Assembly (NCBI RefSeq): GCF_001613205.1
Contig: NZ_BDBX01000033.1
Location: forward strand, 62,001 to 126,000
Direction: 5' to 3'
Origin: Nocardia sienata NBRC 100364
Lineage (GTDB): Bacteria > Actinomycetota > Actinomycetes > Mycobacteriales > Mycobacteriaceae
DNA length: 64,000 nucleotides
Under the pieces are notes generated by a model. It ran no database searches. It saw nothing but the letters and a program-made list of their open reading frames with translations, and was not told the origin of the DNA. The first letter of the stretch is position 1, and each line of letters opens with the position of its first letter. Positions 1 through 10,071 of the stretch are shown in pieces. Position numbers and translations under genes: made by a program.

Positions 1-3000
1 CGTCGCTCGGTCACGTGCCGTCGCCACGACATCCCCGTCGGGCCGGTCCTCGGGAAACAGATCCGCCACGGTCGCACCCGGCACGAATCTCCGCAGCGCG
101 TCCTCGGCGTATGCGAGATCGATATCGGTGATGGGCCCGCCGGCGAGCGCGGCCTTCACCGACTGCGGTAGGTCCTGCCGGTCCGCCGTGTCCGGGGCGG
201 CGGCCCGGCTCGGCCGCGCGGAGTCTCCGGTGCCGAAGCGATCGACCACCCAGGGGCCCGATCGGCCGTACTGCGCCACCGCCGGGTCCACCGCCCCCTC
301 TACCTGCCGCTCGCTGACCCCCAAGGCATCGGCTATCTCGTTCCGACTCGGAGTCATCGCTGCACGTCCTGGGCCGGTCGCCGCTGTTTCGGGTACCGGC
401 GCGGAGGACGTAGCTCGTAGAGCTGTTTCGATTATCTCCGCATACGACAGAACGGTGAAGCCGAGGCTGTTCAACCCGGCGAAAAGGGCATTGCCGAGAT
501 ATCTGGCGAGCTGGAACATTCGAATCCCGTCCGGGTTCGGCTTGGCCGCCTCTTTCATCAGCCCGACCGTATCGATGAAGGCCCGGATCACGTCGAGCAG
601 GAAAACCCAGGGCACTATGTCGTTCGGGTAGTATCCGAACTCCGGCACCCTACCGGGGTTCCTATGCATGATTATCGCCTGCTCGAGGTCCTCCGGACCG
701 TATAGAGCAAGGCCGTAATCGATGAGCACGTACTCTTTTCCTTGCGACCGATCCGAGCTCTCGAGATTTCGGGATTCGTACCGCTCCAATACGTTATCTT
801 TGTGTATGTCTCCGTGGAGAAAACGAAACCGCTGCGAGCGAACATGGGGAATTTGCGATTCGAGTCGATCGAACAACGACTCACCGAACCCCAGCGCGGC
901 GAACATGGTTCGATACGGCTCGATCCGGTTGAATACTCGAAACTTCTGCTCGAAGTGATCCATGAGCATTCGGTAGATACCGACCGAGTCGCCGTCTCCG
1001 GGGTACCCCTCAGGAAGCGGCAACAGCTCTTGCGGAACGGCAACCTCGGAGAACTGTTGCATGATTTCCCGGAGCTGACGCATCATCTCCATTCCGGAAA
1101 TTTCCGACACAGGCCTGCCGTATATCCGCCGCTGAATCTCGAATTCGAGCTCTCCATGGTCGTCCAGTGCCAGATACAGCGGGGAATCCACACCCCGCAC
1201 ACCGGCCTGCGCCAATGCCTGCCGTGTCTGGTATTCCTTAGGCCAGAGCACGAAATCCAGCGTTTCCGCTTCTTCTTTCGGGATGCGGACAACGAAATCG
1301 GACAAGGGATGGTCATCGAAGTCGAACATATAAACATCGTTGTAGCTGCCCGAGATCGGTGTACCGTACTCCAATGCGGCATCCCGCAACGCCGCGGCTA
1401 TCGATCGCGGCATCGCGGAATTCCTGTACGCGGTGGCCGGAAGCAGATCCCGGAGCGCGGGATGGCTGAGCAGTACGGCCGCCGGCGGGGCGACAGCGAA
1501 TGACTGGTGGGGTCCGGCGACTTCGGTCTCATCGGCTTCGCCCAGATCGGGTCCGGGGGTATCACGCGTCTGTGGGCTACCTGCGGTGGCATCCGACTGG
1601 GCCGCCGATCCGGTTGTACCGCTCTCTGTGGCCCTGTCCGAGGGCGATACATACTGGCCGGGAGTTGATCCCTCGATGCCGGCCCCCGTGGACCCGCGAT
1701 GTTCGTCCGGCAGATCCGCGAGCACCACTGCCGAGGCCGGGGGCGCGGACTCGTCCAGTTCGAACCAGACCACCTCCGATGCGCCCAAAGCGTGCGTGGC
1801 CGTCCGCTGCGACAAGGCGGTCAGCAGATCGAGCGGCCACCCGGACCTCACCGTCATGCCGGCGCGTTCCACCGATTCGGACGCCGCCCGGCGGCCAACT
1901 GTCTCGACATGCAATACCCGAGCGCCCCGCGGTCCGGTCACCTCGGCGACCAAAATGCCCGGAACTCCGCCATCAACTATGCGGGAGCCCTGCTCCGACA
2001 CCAGCACGTCAGCGTTTTCCACCTGCGCGGACGGCCAGTCGCGCAGCAGCTCTCGCAGGTCTCGACGCGCCTGCGCCACCTCTTCCGGGCCGGTCACAAG
2101 CAGTTGCACGATCCGAGCCGAAGGCTCGGGTGTCTCGGGCCCGGCGTCCGAGACGGAGGGATCCGGGCCGCCGTCGGGCGGCCGGTGCGCTGGATCGGTC
2201 ACCAGGTCTTGAACGCTGGGTAGGGCTTCTGCGTCACCGTCGTCGACGGAAGCTCCTTCTTCGGTCCCGGGAGTGACGGCATCGCCGAGATCGGCGGGGA
2301 CCGGAACGAGCTCCCGGGTGCGGGACCCGTCGCGCTGCCGACCGAACACCGGCCGGTCGCCCGAGGGCGTGGCAGGCCGGGCAGTGGCGCGCCCCGGTTG
2401 CGATGCGAGGTCCGCGAGCTGCTTCTGCTCCAGCCGCACCAGTTCGTCGAGTACGAAACCGGGTTTGCCGCCCCTGTCGGGGTTCAAGTAGGCGACCTGC
2501 TGTTTCACATATCGGGCCCGTTCGGCCGGGGTCATCGACCGCCACGCCTCGGATACGGATACGGCCGGGCCCTTCGAAGCGATGCTCGCGCCGAACTCGG
2601 AAGCGGCCGGAATCGGTCCGCGATAGTTCGCCCGCGCCAGCGCATTACGCTGCTCTGCGTCTTTCAACACCTGTGCATACGAAACACCCCGGAGCAGGGC
2701 CTGCAAGGCGTAGACGGGGTGTGTGGGGTCCGCCGGTGCGGTCCTGCCGAAGGCGTTATTCGCTTCGGCCAGGGCTTCTGCCGGATTGAATACTCGCAGA
2801 GCGCCCAGTTGCAGTGCCGCTGCGTCCAGCCCCAGTCTCTCCGCATCCGGGTCCAGGCGGGCGGGAGGCCGGCCGTAATCCTTGCCTTCACGTATGCGCC
2901 GGCGAGTGTTCCCATCGAGCTTGTTCAGCCACGTCTTGTATACGGTCTCCAGATCGACCCGCCCCGATCCGTCGTCGCCTTCCCCGAGCTCGGCGGCGGG

Positions 3001-6000
3001 CCGGCGCCGGTCATCGGTTCCCGCCCGCGATACGCCGGATTCACGCAGCCAGTCGTCGAAATCCGCGCGACTCGGGAACCGACTCAGCCACGATTCGAAG
3101 GCCTCGAACAGTCGATCTTCCTCCGGGTTCATCGATTTCTTCTTGCCGCTGCTGTACGCATCGAGCCGGCCCAGCCAGTCGTCGAACTGGGTATCCGGCG
3201 GTAGCGAACCGAACTTTTTCAGTTCGGTGAAATGTGAGAACAGGTGGCCGAAAGCACGAGCTTCTTTCGAGTCCTGGCTGCTCTCTTTCCGGACGGGACC
3301 GATTCGCGAATGGTCCATCGGGAACTTGTCGTAGAGGCCTTTGCGTGCGTTTTTGTCCTGCAGATGGCCCATCTCGTGGCTGACGGCGTCGTAGGCAGGA
3401 TCGCCGGTCGGGGCCATCAGGCGGCCCGCCTGCACTGCCCCCCGCATGGTCTCCTGGAATTTCTCCGGATTACCGAAGAGGTCCTCGTTGAGGACCATGA
3501 AGGTCGGAGCGGCGCCCTCGACCACATCGGGGCTCCAGATACAGGCACCGATATTGCCGACCACAGGAGCGATGAGTACGACATCGAGCTGAATGTCGTC
3601 GACGTTTTTTCTCGCGGCGTAGCCATCGACTATCGCGTTCCTGATCGACAGTGCCGTATCGACGGAGATCCCCGGCTTGTCCAGCCCGAGGACCTCGACC
3701 CCGTACGTGTCGAACAACTGCCGGGCGATGGCCTGCTTGATTTTTCGCTCCGCGTCGGCTGTCGTCGCAGCGCTCGCCCGGGTCACGCGGTCCTCGGCCG
3801 AGGTCCGCTGTCGCCGGGCCACCGTATCGGCTGTCCGTACTGCGATGTCCTGCGCAACCCACCCGAGCAGGTCGACCTGAGCATCGGTGAGGTCCGCGCC
3901 GGACCGGGAATTCACCGCATCGGTGACGAGCCGGCGTATGGCGGGAGCCAATAGGTTGAGGCTGTCGAGCCACGTATCTCTCGCTTCGCCGAGCAGCCAC
4001 TCACCGACGTCGACCCCCGGGGGGACCTGCCACCCATCGGCTTCGGCGGCGGCGAGCGTGGCACGCGCGACTGCGTGCGCCAGGACTTGGATCCGCGTCG
4101 GCGGTGTGCCGCGGTCCGCATCCCAGCCGAGCACGACACACATGCCCTGGGCGGTGGCGGGGCCGAAATAGCGGTCCAATGCCTGGCCGGCGGACCGGTC
4201 GCCCTGCTGCGCCCGTTGCAGCGTCTCGGTGCGATCGCGGGCGGACAATCGGTCGAACGCGACGGTGGTATCCGCAGCGTCGGCGAGGATCGGCTGGGCG
4301 GTCCGCACTTGCTCGACCAGCCGGCCGACGGCCGCGGCCCGCGCCTCGGTCCGATTGTCTGCCTCGGCCTGGGTTGGGGTGAAAGCAAGTCCTTGCTGCA
4401 GCGCCGGCCCGAATTCGGTGACGAGTCGGCGTTGGGCCGGATCGAGTTGATTCAAGTTCGCGGCCAAGACATTTCGCGCGGTCTCGCGCATATGGTCGGC
4501 GATGTCGGTCCCGATGGGGATTCCTTGCGCCTCGACATGCGCGAATGCCGCGTCCCGCACGGCCTGCGCCACCGGCAGCAACGGCGCGGCCGCCTGTCCG
4601 CCCGGTGCGTCCAGCAACTGCAGGAGGTGGCGGAGGATGCTGTCGCCGTATTCGTCACGCAAGGTGGGCGCGGCGGGCGGATTGCCGGAATCCGTATGAG
4701 CCGCTGCCTCGAGAGCGAGGCCGGCAGCAGTCGGCGCGAAGGCGCCCTCCGGCGCAGCAGGAGTCGCCACAGATTCGCCCTCGTGCACAGCAGCAGTGGC
4801 CACAGACGCGCCCTCGTGCGCAGCAGCAGTCGCCATCGAGGCGCCGTCGTGGACGCCAGCAGGGGCGTGATGTGTCTGCCGGGCCGCCTGTGGGCCGGTC
4901 CCGTCCGCGTGTGGGGCCGCCGTATCCGCGGTCTGGGGAGGGGGATGCCAGGGTTGCCGGGTCGCAGCGCCGTGTGCCTCGGCGGGTGGGGCGTTGGCCT
5001 GGTTGGCGCTCGCGTACTTGGTGGCGAGCTGATCCTTCTCCACCGCGTCCTTCATCGCCGGGACGGCCTTCTCCAAGAGGTCTGTCCTGGCCTGCTCCAG
5101 GGACAATTCGGCGTCGCTCAGTTCGATCTCGGTGGTCTTGGTGTCGAACTGCTCGTGCCGCTCTTGCGCAACCTTTTGCGCCTCGACTGCTTTGGTGTAC
5201 TGGACGATCTGTTGCGTGACGCCGTGGTCGGTGACCCGGCCCCGGAAGTCCTCGGGTGATATGTAGTGCACCGTGCTCCCGGGCGTGCCGCCGTTCTCGC
5301 GGTCGTCGCCCGAACCACCGCGGGCGACGCGGCCGTCCACCTGGTCGTTGACCCGTTGGGAGAACGCCGGCCCGCCACTGGTCTTGCCGAGCACACCGCC
5401 GAGCGCGATCGATTCCTTGGTCGGTGTCGGGTCGGCGCCTCGGCCGCCCTCCTTGTTGATGATGAAGATATCGCCGGGTTTTCCGAACTCCTCGATCATC
5501 TGGCGCACGAGCGCCTCGGAATGAACGTTGCTCCCGCCGTGCTCGGCGTAGAACTCCGCATCGACTATGACGAAGTTCAGCTCGAAATCGTCACCGTACC
5601 GTTCCCGCGCCGCCTTGTGCAGATAGTCGACCAGGCCGAGCCGCCCTGCCGCCGGGTCGCCGCGCCCTTCGCCGTTGTCCATCAACGTGATCCACTGCGG
5701 TCGGCCGGTCTGCACGCGCTTGTTCTCGCCGGTCACCGGATCGGTGACGTCGACAATGTCGGCATGTGTGACGATGTCGCCGGCCAGGTGCATGAGTTTG
5801 TCTTGCGTGTTCTCGAAGAGCAGCGGCTTATCGACTACCCGGTTCGAGGTGTAGAAGGTCGGCAGCTCCGGCACCGGACCGACACCGTACAGGTCGTAGG
5901 TGACGCCTTCGACGCCCTTCAAGGTTCCCGACACACCGGACGGATCGAACAGCAACTCGCTGCCGATCAATTGCTGATCCGACATCCGCAACGAATGCTC

Positions 6001-9000
6001 CTGATTCGCCCGAACCGGCAGTCCCTCCTTGAGATCCACGAACTGTCCGACATCCTGCCACCGGACCTCGGTCGACTTCGTTCTGTCCCACATCGCCTTG
6101 TCGTTGGTTTCGTGGGCGAGGACGCCGATCTTCGCGCCCTCCCCCTCGTCCGCTCTCGTGATGTAGTGGGTTCCCTTTTCCAAACCCCAGCGTGCGTTGG
6201 CGGCATCGGCGAAAAGCTTCAGCTCCGAGACGGTGGCAGGTGCGCCCGCCACCTTCTCGAGCTTGACGACGGCCTCCGGGGACGTCTGGGCGGCCCACAT
6301 TCCCCGGGTGTTCTCGGGTCTCTTGAAATCTGCCGCCGTCAGGCCGTGGTCGCGTTCCGCGGTCACCAGCCGATCCCAGATACTCTGCAGTTCGGCCACC
6401 ACCTCGGGTGTGGCCTCCTCCGCCGCACCGGGTGAGAGTACGCACTCGGAATTGCCGTCGAAGATGGTGTCGAATTCGTCGATGGTGAGTTTGCCTACCG
6501 GGAAGGGCTCGAACCGAGTGTCCAGACCGTAATCGGAAGCTGCGGTATCCAGCCTTTCCTTGATCCGGTCGATAGACGGTTTTGTATTGAAAAAATCCCG
6601 CAGTGCCGTCACCTCGTGTTGCGGCATGCCACGGGCTGCGAGATCGTTCATCATCGAATCCGCGACCTTCAACGCGCGAAAAAGGTAGTCCTCCTTGGTA
6701 CCCACGACGATCCGCCCGCGGCCGGGCACCGGATCCGGCAGCGGACCGTCCTGGTCCATCCGGATCACATCGGTCCCCGTATCCGACTCCGGCCGCACCA
6801 CGAAGGCCTGCAACTCACCGGCCAGCTCACCGGCGAGCAGATCACTGCTGGTCCATGCGTGCGCCGTCCCGTGATCGACGGCATCGGTCACCATCTTCAT
6901 CACCATGACGATGGTCTTGCCCTCGCCGGTCTTCATATCGACCGGGCCGTGCTCCAGCAGCAAGAACGCCGCGGCCTGCGTCTCTCGTACCAGGCGATGT
7001 CGATCGTCACCCCGGCGGATCCACTCCGTCATCGCCGCGATCCGCTCCTGTCTGGAGCCCCGCACCATCGTGTCGACCACCGACTCCGGTGATGCGGTCG
7101 CCATCGGGCTCGTACCGTCGGCCGCGCTGCCCGGGGCTCGCAACTCCCCGATCGCGCGACCGGCGGCCAAGGCCGCGCTGACCCGCTCCTGGGCAACCAC
7201 CTCGAACACCGCGCCACGATCGGTGAGGATTCCCGCCTCGAAATCGTTCATCAGCGAAACCCCGGCCCGGTCCGACATCTTCACCAGGTCACCGGCTCTC
7301 GCCCGCGCTGCGGCCTCGTGCCCGGCCACCGCGGCCTCGTATACATCCCGGGATTCGGTCAGCTTCACCCGGGCCTGCCGGAGCTGTTCCTGGGCCGCCC
7401 GCGAGGCATCGACAGCCACTCGATCCGCTGCCGTGCCCTGCCCGGACAGATCACGGATCCGGTCACTGGGACCGAGCCGGGTGGCCCGCTCGTGCGCCTC
7501 CGCCACGCGCACGGCCTTCTCCTGCCGCTGCAACTGCGCATAGGCGGCCCGTTCACGCTCGGCTGCCTCCGCGACACGCTTCCGGTGGTGTTCGCGCACA
7601 AGCTCGTTCTGCCGCCGCTCCACCGCAATACGCTGTTCTACTTCGGCTCGTGCCTTCGCACGTGCGGCCGCGGCGGGATCTTCGTCACGAGCAGCAGGTG
7701 GTGCATCCGAATCCCGCTGTGCACGAGCAGTCTCCGATTCGGGACGCGGTCGTGCGCCGTCGTTGTCGGCGGTCTCCCGTTCGGCCTTCGCTTGCCGCCG
7801 GTTCGTACTGTCATCACCCGCACGCCCGGACGCCGGTCCCGGTTCGGTGGCGCCCGCCGGCTTCTGCCGGGCGGCACCGTCTTCGGCACGCCCATGCTGG
7901 GACTTGCCCGATTTCACAGCGGGGGGTTGCTCTGACGCAGCGATTTTCGGAGCGGACACAGCGGCCGGTCGTTCGCCTCCACGGTCCGCGGGGGCCTCGC
8001 CGCGCCCAGCGAGGGCGGGCGGCGCTTCTCCGCTTCTCGGCTGCGGTGCCGCCCGTTGCCCGGCAGCGCCGTCTCCGGCGCCGACAGGTTGGCCGGCTGC
8101 GTTGCGGGAGGGTGCGGGGGATTCGGGACTGGTGACCGTCATGACCGGCCCGGCGTTCCGGTCCGCCGATTCGGGGACCGAACCGCTGCGCCGTCCGGCC
8201 GGGGTCGGCTCGGAAACGAGGCCGGGCGTGGCCTCGGACACCATTGTCGGATCCGGCTGCCCGCGACCGGTTTCGGCCACCGCTGCCTTCGGAACTGCCG
8301 GCGTCGATTCGCCGTTCGCGACTGGCCGCGCCGGATCGTCCCCCGAAGCGGCTGCCACGCCGGGTCGGGCGTCCGGCGCCGGCTCGCCGACCACCTGCTT
8401 GCCGGGGTGGGGAAGTCCGCCGGCCTGTTCGCCGTCGGCGGGATGCGCTCGCTCCGGACCGGCGGCGGCGCGTCCCGTGGGTGCCTCCGCGGTGGATTCC
8501 GTCGCCGCGGCGCGGGAACCGGCCTGGTCATCGCCGTCCGCGGCCGATTTCGACGAAGCCGATCGGGCACCTCCCACCTCGATGTCCGCGGGATGCGGTT
8601 TATTCGCACCGGCCGCGGACTCCAGCGGGCGGGCAGCCTGCCGAGATCCGTCGGGAACCCCGGACGGTGTGGGCGCGGTGCCTGAATCGGCGTCTGCCGG
8701 CGGCGGTGCCGTCCGCGCAGTCCCGGCGGGAGCATTGTGATCCCCCATCCGGGGTGGCCCACCACCGGCACCGTTGGCGACCGCCGACTGTGCACTGCTT
8801 GCCGGCCTGGAATCGACCTCTGTGGGAAAGGCATCTCCCGGGGCGGTCGAAGACCTGACCGGACTCGGCGGCCCATCGACGGAGTTGGTTTTCTGCTGGG
8901 TGCCGGGCTCTTGACGGAGCGGGGACAACACCGCATCGAGTCCGGGCTGCCGAGACTCGGGCCGGATGCTCGGATCCGCAGCAGTGAGCGGACCAGGTGC

Positions 9001-10071
9001 GCGCACTGCGTCTGTGGGCGATCGGCTGTCACGGTGTGCCGGAGCGCTCGGGGCACCGCCGTCCGGACCGACAGCGGAGGTCGCGGTCGAGGGCGGCTCC
9101 GGCGGCTCCGGCGACGCGGCACGCAGGCTCGCCAGACTGTGACCTGCCGCGCCGAGGAACCCGCCGGCCACGGCAGGCAGGAGACCCTCGGTGAAGCTGT
9201 CCATCGTGAACTTCTCCCCGGACAGGCCTATCGCCACACCCGTCCCGAAAAGGCCGCCGACCAACCCACCGATACCACCGGTGACCAGCGCGCCACCGAT
9301 CTGGATCAGCACCTGCTGCCCAGTGCTCGTGGCCTTTTGCGCGTGGGCGAGGGTGGCCGGGGTGACCAAGCGGTCACCGGCCCATTTCCCCGCTACCAGG
9401 CCGGCGCCGCCGCCGAAACCACCGGCGAGGGTCGTGACCAGGACTTCTTTCCCGTCCACCGCGTCGCGCTGATCGTAGGCCACCTGCTTCAGCTGCACGG
9501 CCAGGTTGATACCGCCACCTTGGATGGCCCCGATAGCCGCGGCTTTACCGGTCAGAACAAGAGTTCCGCGTTGCGCGGCCGCCCGCGCGCTCAAACCCGC
9601 CAGATATTCCAGCAGTTTGCGTGAGGCGATTTCCAGCGCCGTACGGGTCTGAACTTTTTTGAGGTGCTGAACGATCGCGCCGCCGTAGGCGAACATGATC
9701 GTGGCGTGCAGCAGCGTCCACGCCAGGATCACCGCGAACCCGATAACCGTCCACTTCTGCACCTCGAAGGCATTCGCGCCCTCGTAGAGGTGCTCGGCCT
9801 CCTTGTCGAATTCATCGGCTTGCCGGCGGTACCTTTCCGCCAGCTCCCGAGAAGGTTCTTCGTGCGCATCGCCGGACCGGCCGCCCCTGACGGCAAAGCT
9901 GCGGGCAGCGGTTCTCTGATCGAGGTATTCCGCCTGTTCGCGGCACCACTCGGCTTTTTCCGACAGGCTGTCGGCCCGGCGACGCATCGCGTCTTCCCTG
10001 GCCTCGGGAAAATGTCCGGCAACGACTTCGATCACGCCGGGGGGCAACCAGGGTGGCAGCTGCAGAGTCAA
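1..10071 (-). CDS. Giant multidomain polymorphic-toxin-like protein, C-terminus outside window
   Basis: This frame is open for 3357 codons from TTG at 10071 to the window edge, so the end and any terminal toxin domain are not visible. An in-frame TGA at 10077-10075 and an AGGG ribosome site fix the TTG start. Order of parts: residues 1-100 are charged helices resembling the WXG100-like head of CpnT-type type VII substrates; about 108-130 is a transmembrane segment and 215-316 is Gly-rich and hydrophobic; about 318-720 is a Pro/Ala/Ser-rich disordered linker; 740-870 is a probable coiled coil; 960-1620 is a SecA-like ATPase; 1738-1781 are 11-residue repeats; HEMGH lies at 2232-2236; about 2890-3180 is a phosphotransferase-like kinase fold. 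It is last in an operon after WXG100 and YbaB-like genes. Delivery by an ESX system is inferred. No immunity gene is visible because the downstream side lies outside the window. Confidence 0.85.
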   Translation of the reverse strand, partial: MTLQLPPWLPPGVIEVVAGHFPEAREDAMRRRADSLSEKAEWCREQAEYLDQRTAARSFAVRGGRSGDAHEEPSRELAERYRRQADEFDKEAEHLYEGANAFEVQKWTVIGFAVILAWTLLHATIMFAYGGAIVQHLKKVQTRTALEIASRKLLEYLAGLSARAAAQRGTLVLTGKAAAIGAIQGGGINLAVQLKQVAYDQRDAVDGKEVLVTTLAGGFGGGAGLVAGKWAGDRLVTPATLAHAQKATSTGQQVLIQIGGALVTGGIGGLVGGLFGTGVAIGLSGEKFTMDSFTEGLLPAVAGGFLGAAGHSLASLRAASPEPPEPPSTATSAVGPDGGAPSAPAHRDSRSPTDAVRAPGPLTAADPSIRPESRQPGLDAVLSPLRQEPGTQQKTNSVDGPPSPVRSSTAPGDAFPTEVDSRPASSAQSAVANGAGGGPPRMGDHNAPAGTARTAPPPADADSGTAPTPSGVPDGSRQAARPLESAAGANKPHPADIEVGGARSASSKSAADGDDQAGSRAAATESTAEAPTGRAAAGPERAHPADGEQAGGLPHPGKQVVGEPAPDARPGVAAASGDDPARPVANGESTPAVPKAAVAETGRGQPDPTMVSEATPGLVSEPTPAGRRSGSVPESADRNAGPVMTVTSPESPAPSRNAAGQPVGAGDGAAGQRAAPQPRSGEAPPALAGRGEAPADRGGERPAAVSAPKIAASEQPPAVKSGKSQHGRAEDGAARQKPAGATEPGPASGRAGDDSTNRRQAKAERETADNDGARPRPESETARAQRDSDAPPAARDEDPAAAARAKARAEVEQRIAVERRQNELVREHHRKRVAEAAERERAAYAQLQRQEKAVRVAEAHERATRLGPSDRIRDLSGQGTAADRVAVDASRAAQEQLRQARVKLTESRDVYEAAVAGHEAAARARAGDLVKMSDRAGVSLMNDFEAGILTDRGAVFEVVAQERVSAALAAGRAIGELRAPGSAADGTSPMATASPESVVDTMVRGSRQERIAAMTEWIRRGDDRHRLVRETQAAAFLLLEHGPVDMKTGEGKTIVMVMKMVTDAVDHGTAHAWTSSDLLAGELAGELQAFVVRPESDTGTDVIRMDQDGPLPDPVPGRGRIVVGTKEDYLFRALKVADSMMNDLAARGMPQHEVTALRDFFNTKPSIDRIKERLDTAASDYGLDTRFEPFPVGKLTIDEFDTIFDGNSECVLSPGAAEEATPEVVAELQSIWDRLVTAERDHGLTAADFKRPENTRGMWAAQTSPEAVVKLEKVAGAPATVSELKLFADAANARWGLEKGTHYITRADEGEGAKIGVLAHETNDKAMWDRTKSTEVRWQDVGQFVDLKEGLPVRANQEHSLRMSDQQLIGSELLFDPSGVSGTLKGVEGVTYDLYGVGPVPELPTFYTSNRVVDKPLLFENTQDKLMHLAGDIVTHADIVDVTDPVTGENKRVQTGRPQWITLMDNGEGRGDPAAGRLGLVDYLHKAARERYGDDFELNFVIVDAEFYAEHGGSNVHSEALVRQMIEEFGKPGDIFIINKEGGRGADPTPTKESIALGGVLGKTSGGPAFSQRVNDQVDGRVARGGSGDDRENGGTPGSTVHYISPEDFRGRVTDHGVTQQIVQYTKAVEAQKVAQERHEQFDTKTTEIELSDAELSLEQARTDLLEKAVPAMKDAVEKDQLATKYASANQANAPPAEAHGAATRQPWHPPPQTADTAAPHADGTGPQAARQTHHAPAGVHDGASMATAAAHEGASVATAAVHEGESVATPAAPEGAFAPTAAGLALEAAAHTDSGNPPAAPTLRDEYGDSILRHLLQLLDAPGGQAAAPLLPVAQAVRDAAFAHVEAQGIPIGTDIADHMRETARNVLAANLNQLDPAQRRLVTEFGPALQQGLAFTPTQAEADNRTEARAAAVGRLVEQVRTAQPILADAADTTVAFDRLSARDRTETLQRAQQGDRSAGQALDRYFGPATAQGMCVVLGWDADRGTPPTRIQVLAHAVARATLAAAEADGWQVPPGVDVGEWLLGEARDTWLDSLNLLAPAIRRLVTDAVNSRSGADLTDAQVDLLGWVAQDIAVRTADTVARRQRTSAEDRVTRASAATTADAERKIKQAIARQLFDTYGVEVLGLDKPGISVDTALSIRNAIVDGYAARKNVDDIQLDVVLIAPVVGNIGACIWSPDVVEGAAPTFMVLNEDLFGNPEKFQETMRGAVQAGRLMAPTGDPAYDAVSHEMGHLQDKNARKGLYDKFPMDHSRIGPVRKESSQDSKEARAFGHLFSHFTELKKFGSLPPDTQFDDWLGRLDAYSSGKKKSMNPEEDRLFEAFESWLSRFPSRADFDDWLRESGVSRAGTDDRRRPAAELGEGDDGSGRVDLETVYKTWLNKLDGNTRRRIREGKDYGRPPARLDPDAERLGLDAAALQLGALRVFNPAEALAEANNAFGRTAPADPTHPVYALQALLRGVSYAQVLKDAEQRNALARANYRGPIPAASEFGASIASKGPAVSVSEAWRSMTPAERARYVKQQVAYLNPDRGGKPGFVLDELVRLEQKQLADLASQPGRATARPATPSGDRPVFGRQRDGSRTRELVPVPADLGDAVTPGTEEGASVDDGDAEALPSVQDLVTDPAHRPPDGGPDPSVSDAGPETPEPSARIVQLLVTGPEEVAQARRDLRELLRDWPSAQVENADVLVSEQGSRIVDGGVPGILVAEVTGPRGARVLHVETVGRRAASESVERAGMTVRSGWPLDLLTALSQRTATHALGASEVVWFELDESAPPASAVVLADLPDEHRGSTGAGIEGSTPGQYVSPSDRATESGTTGSAAQSDATAGSPQTRDTPGPDLGEADETEVAGPHQSFAVAPPAAVLLSHPALRDLLPATAYRNSAMPRSIAAALRDAALEYGTPISGSYNDVYMFDFDDHPLSDFVVRIPKEEAETLDFVLWPKEYQTRQALAQAGVRGVDSPLYLALDDHGELEFEIQRRIYGRPVSEISGMEMMRQLREIMQQFSEVAVPQELLPLPEGYPGDGDSVGIYRMLMDHFEQKFRVFNRIEPYRTMFAALGFGESLFDRLESQIPHVRSQRFRFLHGDIHKDNVLERYESRNLESSDRSQGKEYVLIDYGLALYGPEDLEQAIIMHRNPGRVPEFGYYPNDIVPWVFLLDVIRAFIDTVGLMKEAAKPNPDGIRMFQLARYLGNALFAGLNSLGFTVLSYAEIIETALRATSSAPVPETAATGPGRAAMTPSRNEIADALGVSERQVEGAVDPAVAQYGRSGPWVVDRFGTGDSARPSRAAAPDTADRQDLPQSVKAALAGGPITDIDLAYAEDALRRFVPGATVADLFPEDRPDGDVVATARDRAT
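640..1390 (-). other. Aminoglycoside-phosphotransferase-like kinase domain in the giant protein
   Basis: About residues 2895-3145 look like the APH/choline-kinase fold. The N-lobe contains FVVRIPKEE with a candidate ATP-binding Lys. The catalytic loop is FLHGDIHKDNVL (H3086, D3088, N3093) and the metal-binding motif is LIDYGLALYG (D3118). Base composition here is visibly less GC-rich than the rest of the frame. All key catalytic residues look intact. The substrate is unknown. Confidence 0.75.
3361..3378 (-). other. HExxH metallopeptidase-like site in the giant protein
   Basis: Residues 2232-2237 read HEMGHL, preceded by GDPAYDAVS. This matches the zinc-metallopeptidase signature. A third metal ligand could not be assigned by eye. 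It might self-process the polyprotein or be an effector activity; both are inference. Confidence 0.55.
4729..4860 (-). repeat. Four 33-bp (11-residue) tandem repeats in the giant protein
   Basis: Reading in the protein direction, four consecutive 11-residue units are AGVHDGASMAT, AAAHEGASVAT, AAVHEGESVAT and PAAPEGAFAPT. The 33-bp period keeps the frame. They lie just after the SecA-like region, in an Ala/Pro-rich spacer, and probably form a flexible linker. Confidence 0.8.
5220..7160 (-). other. SecA-like ATPase (DEAD motor) region within the giant protein
   Basis: Residues about 970-1620 of the giant protein reproduce SecA landmarks in order. Walker A is MKTGEGKT (near 6930). Motif II is IDEFDTIFDG (near 6480), matching SecA VDEVDSILIDE. 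The C-terminal motor half has GGRGAD (near 5440), matching SecA AGRGTDI, and DQVDGRVARGGSG then GSTVHYISPEDF (5230-5345), matching SecA NQLRGRSGRQGDPGSS and its SLED end. The preprotein-binding and C-terminal zinc regions of true SecA were not recognised. An ATP-driven role, perhaps in unfolding or moving the toxin, is inference; the similarity is direct. Confidence 0.85.
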
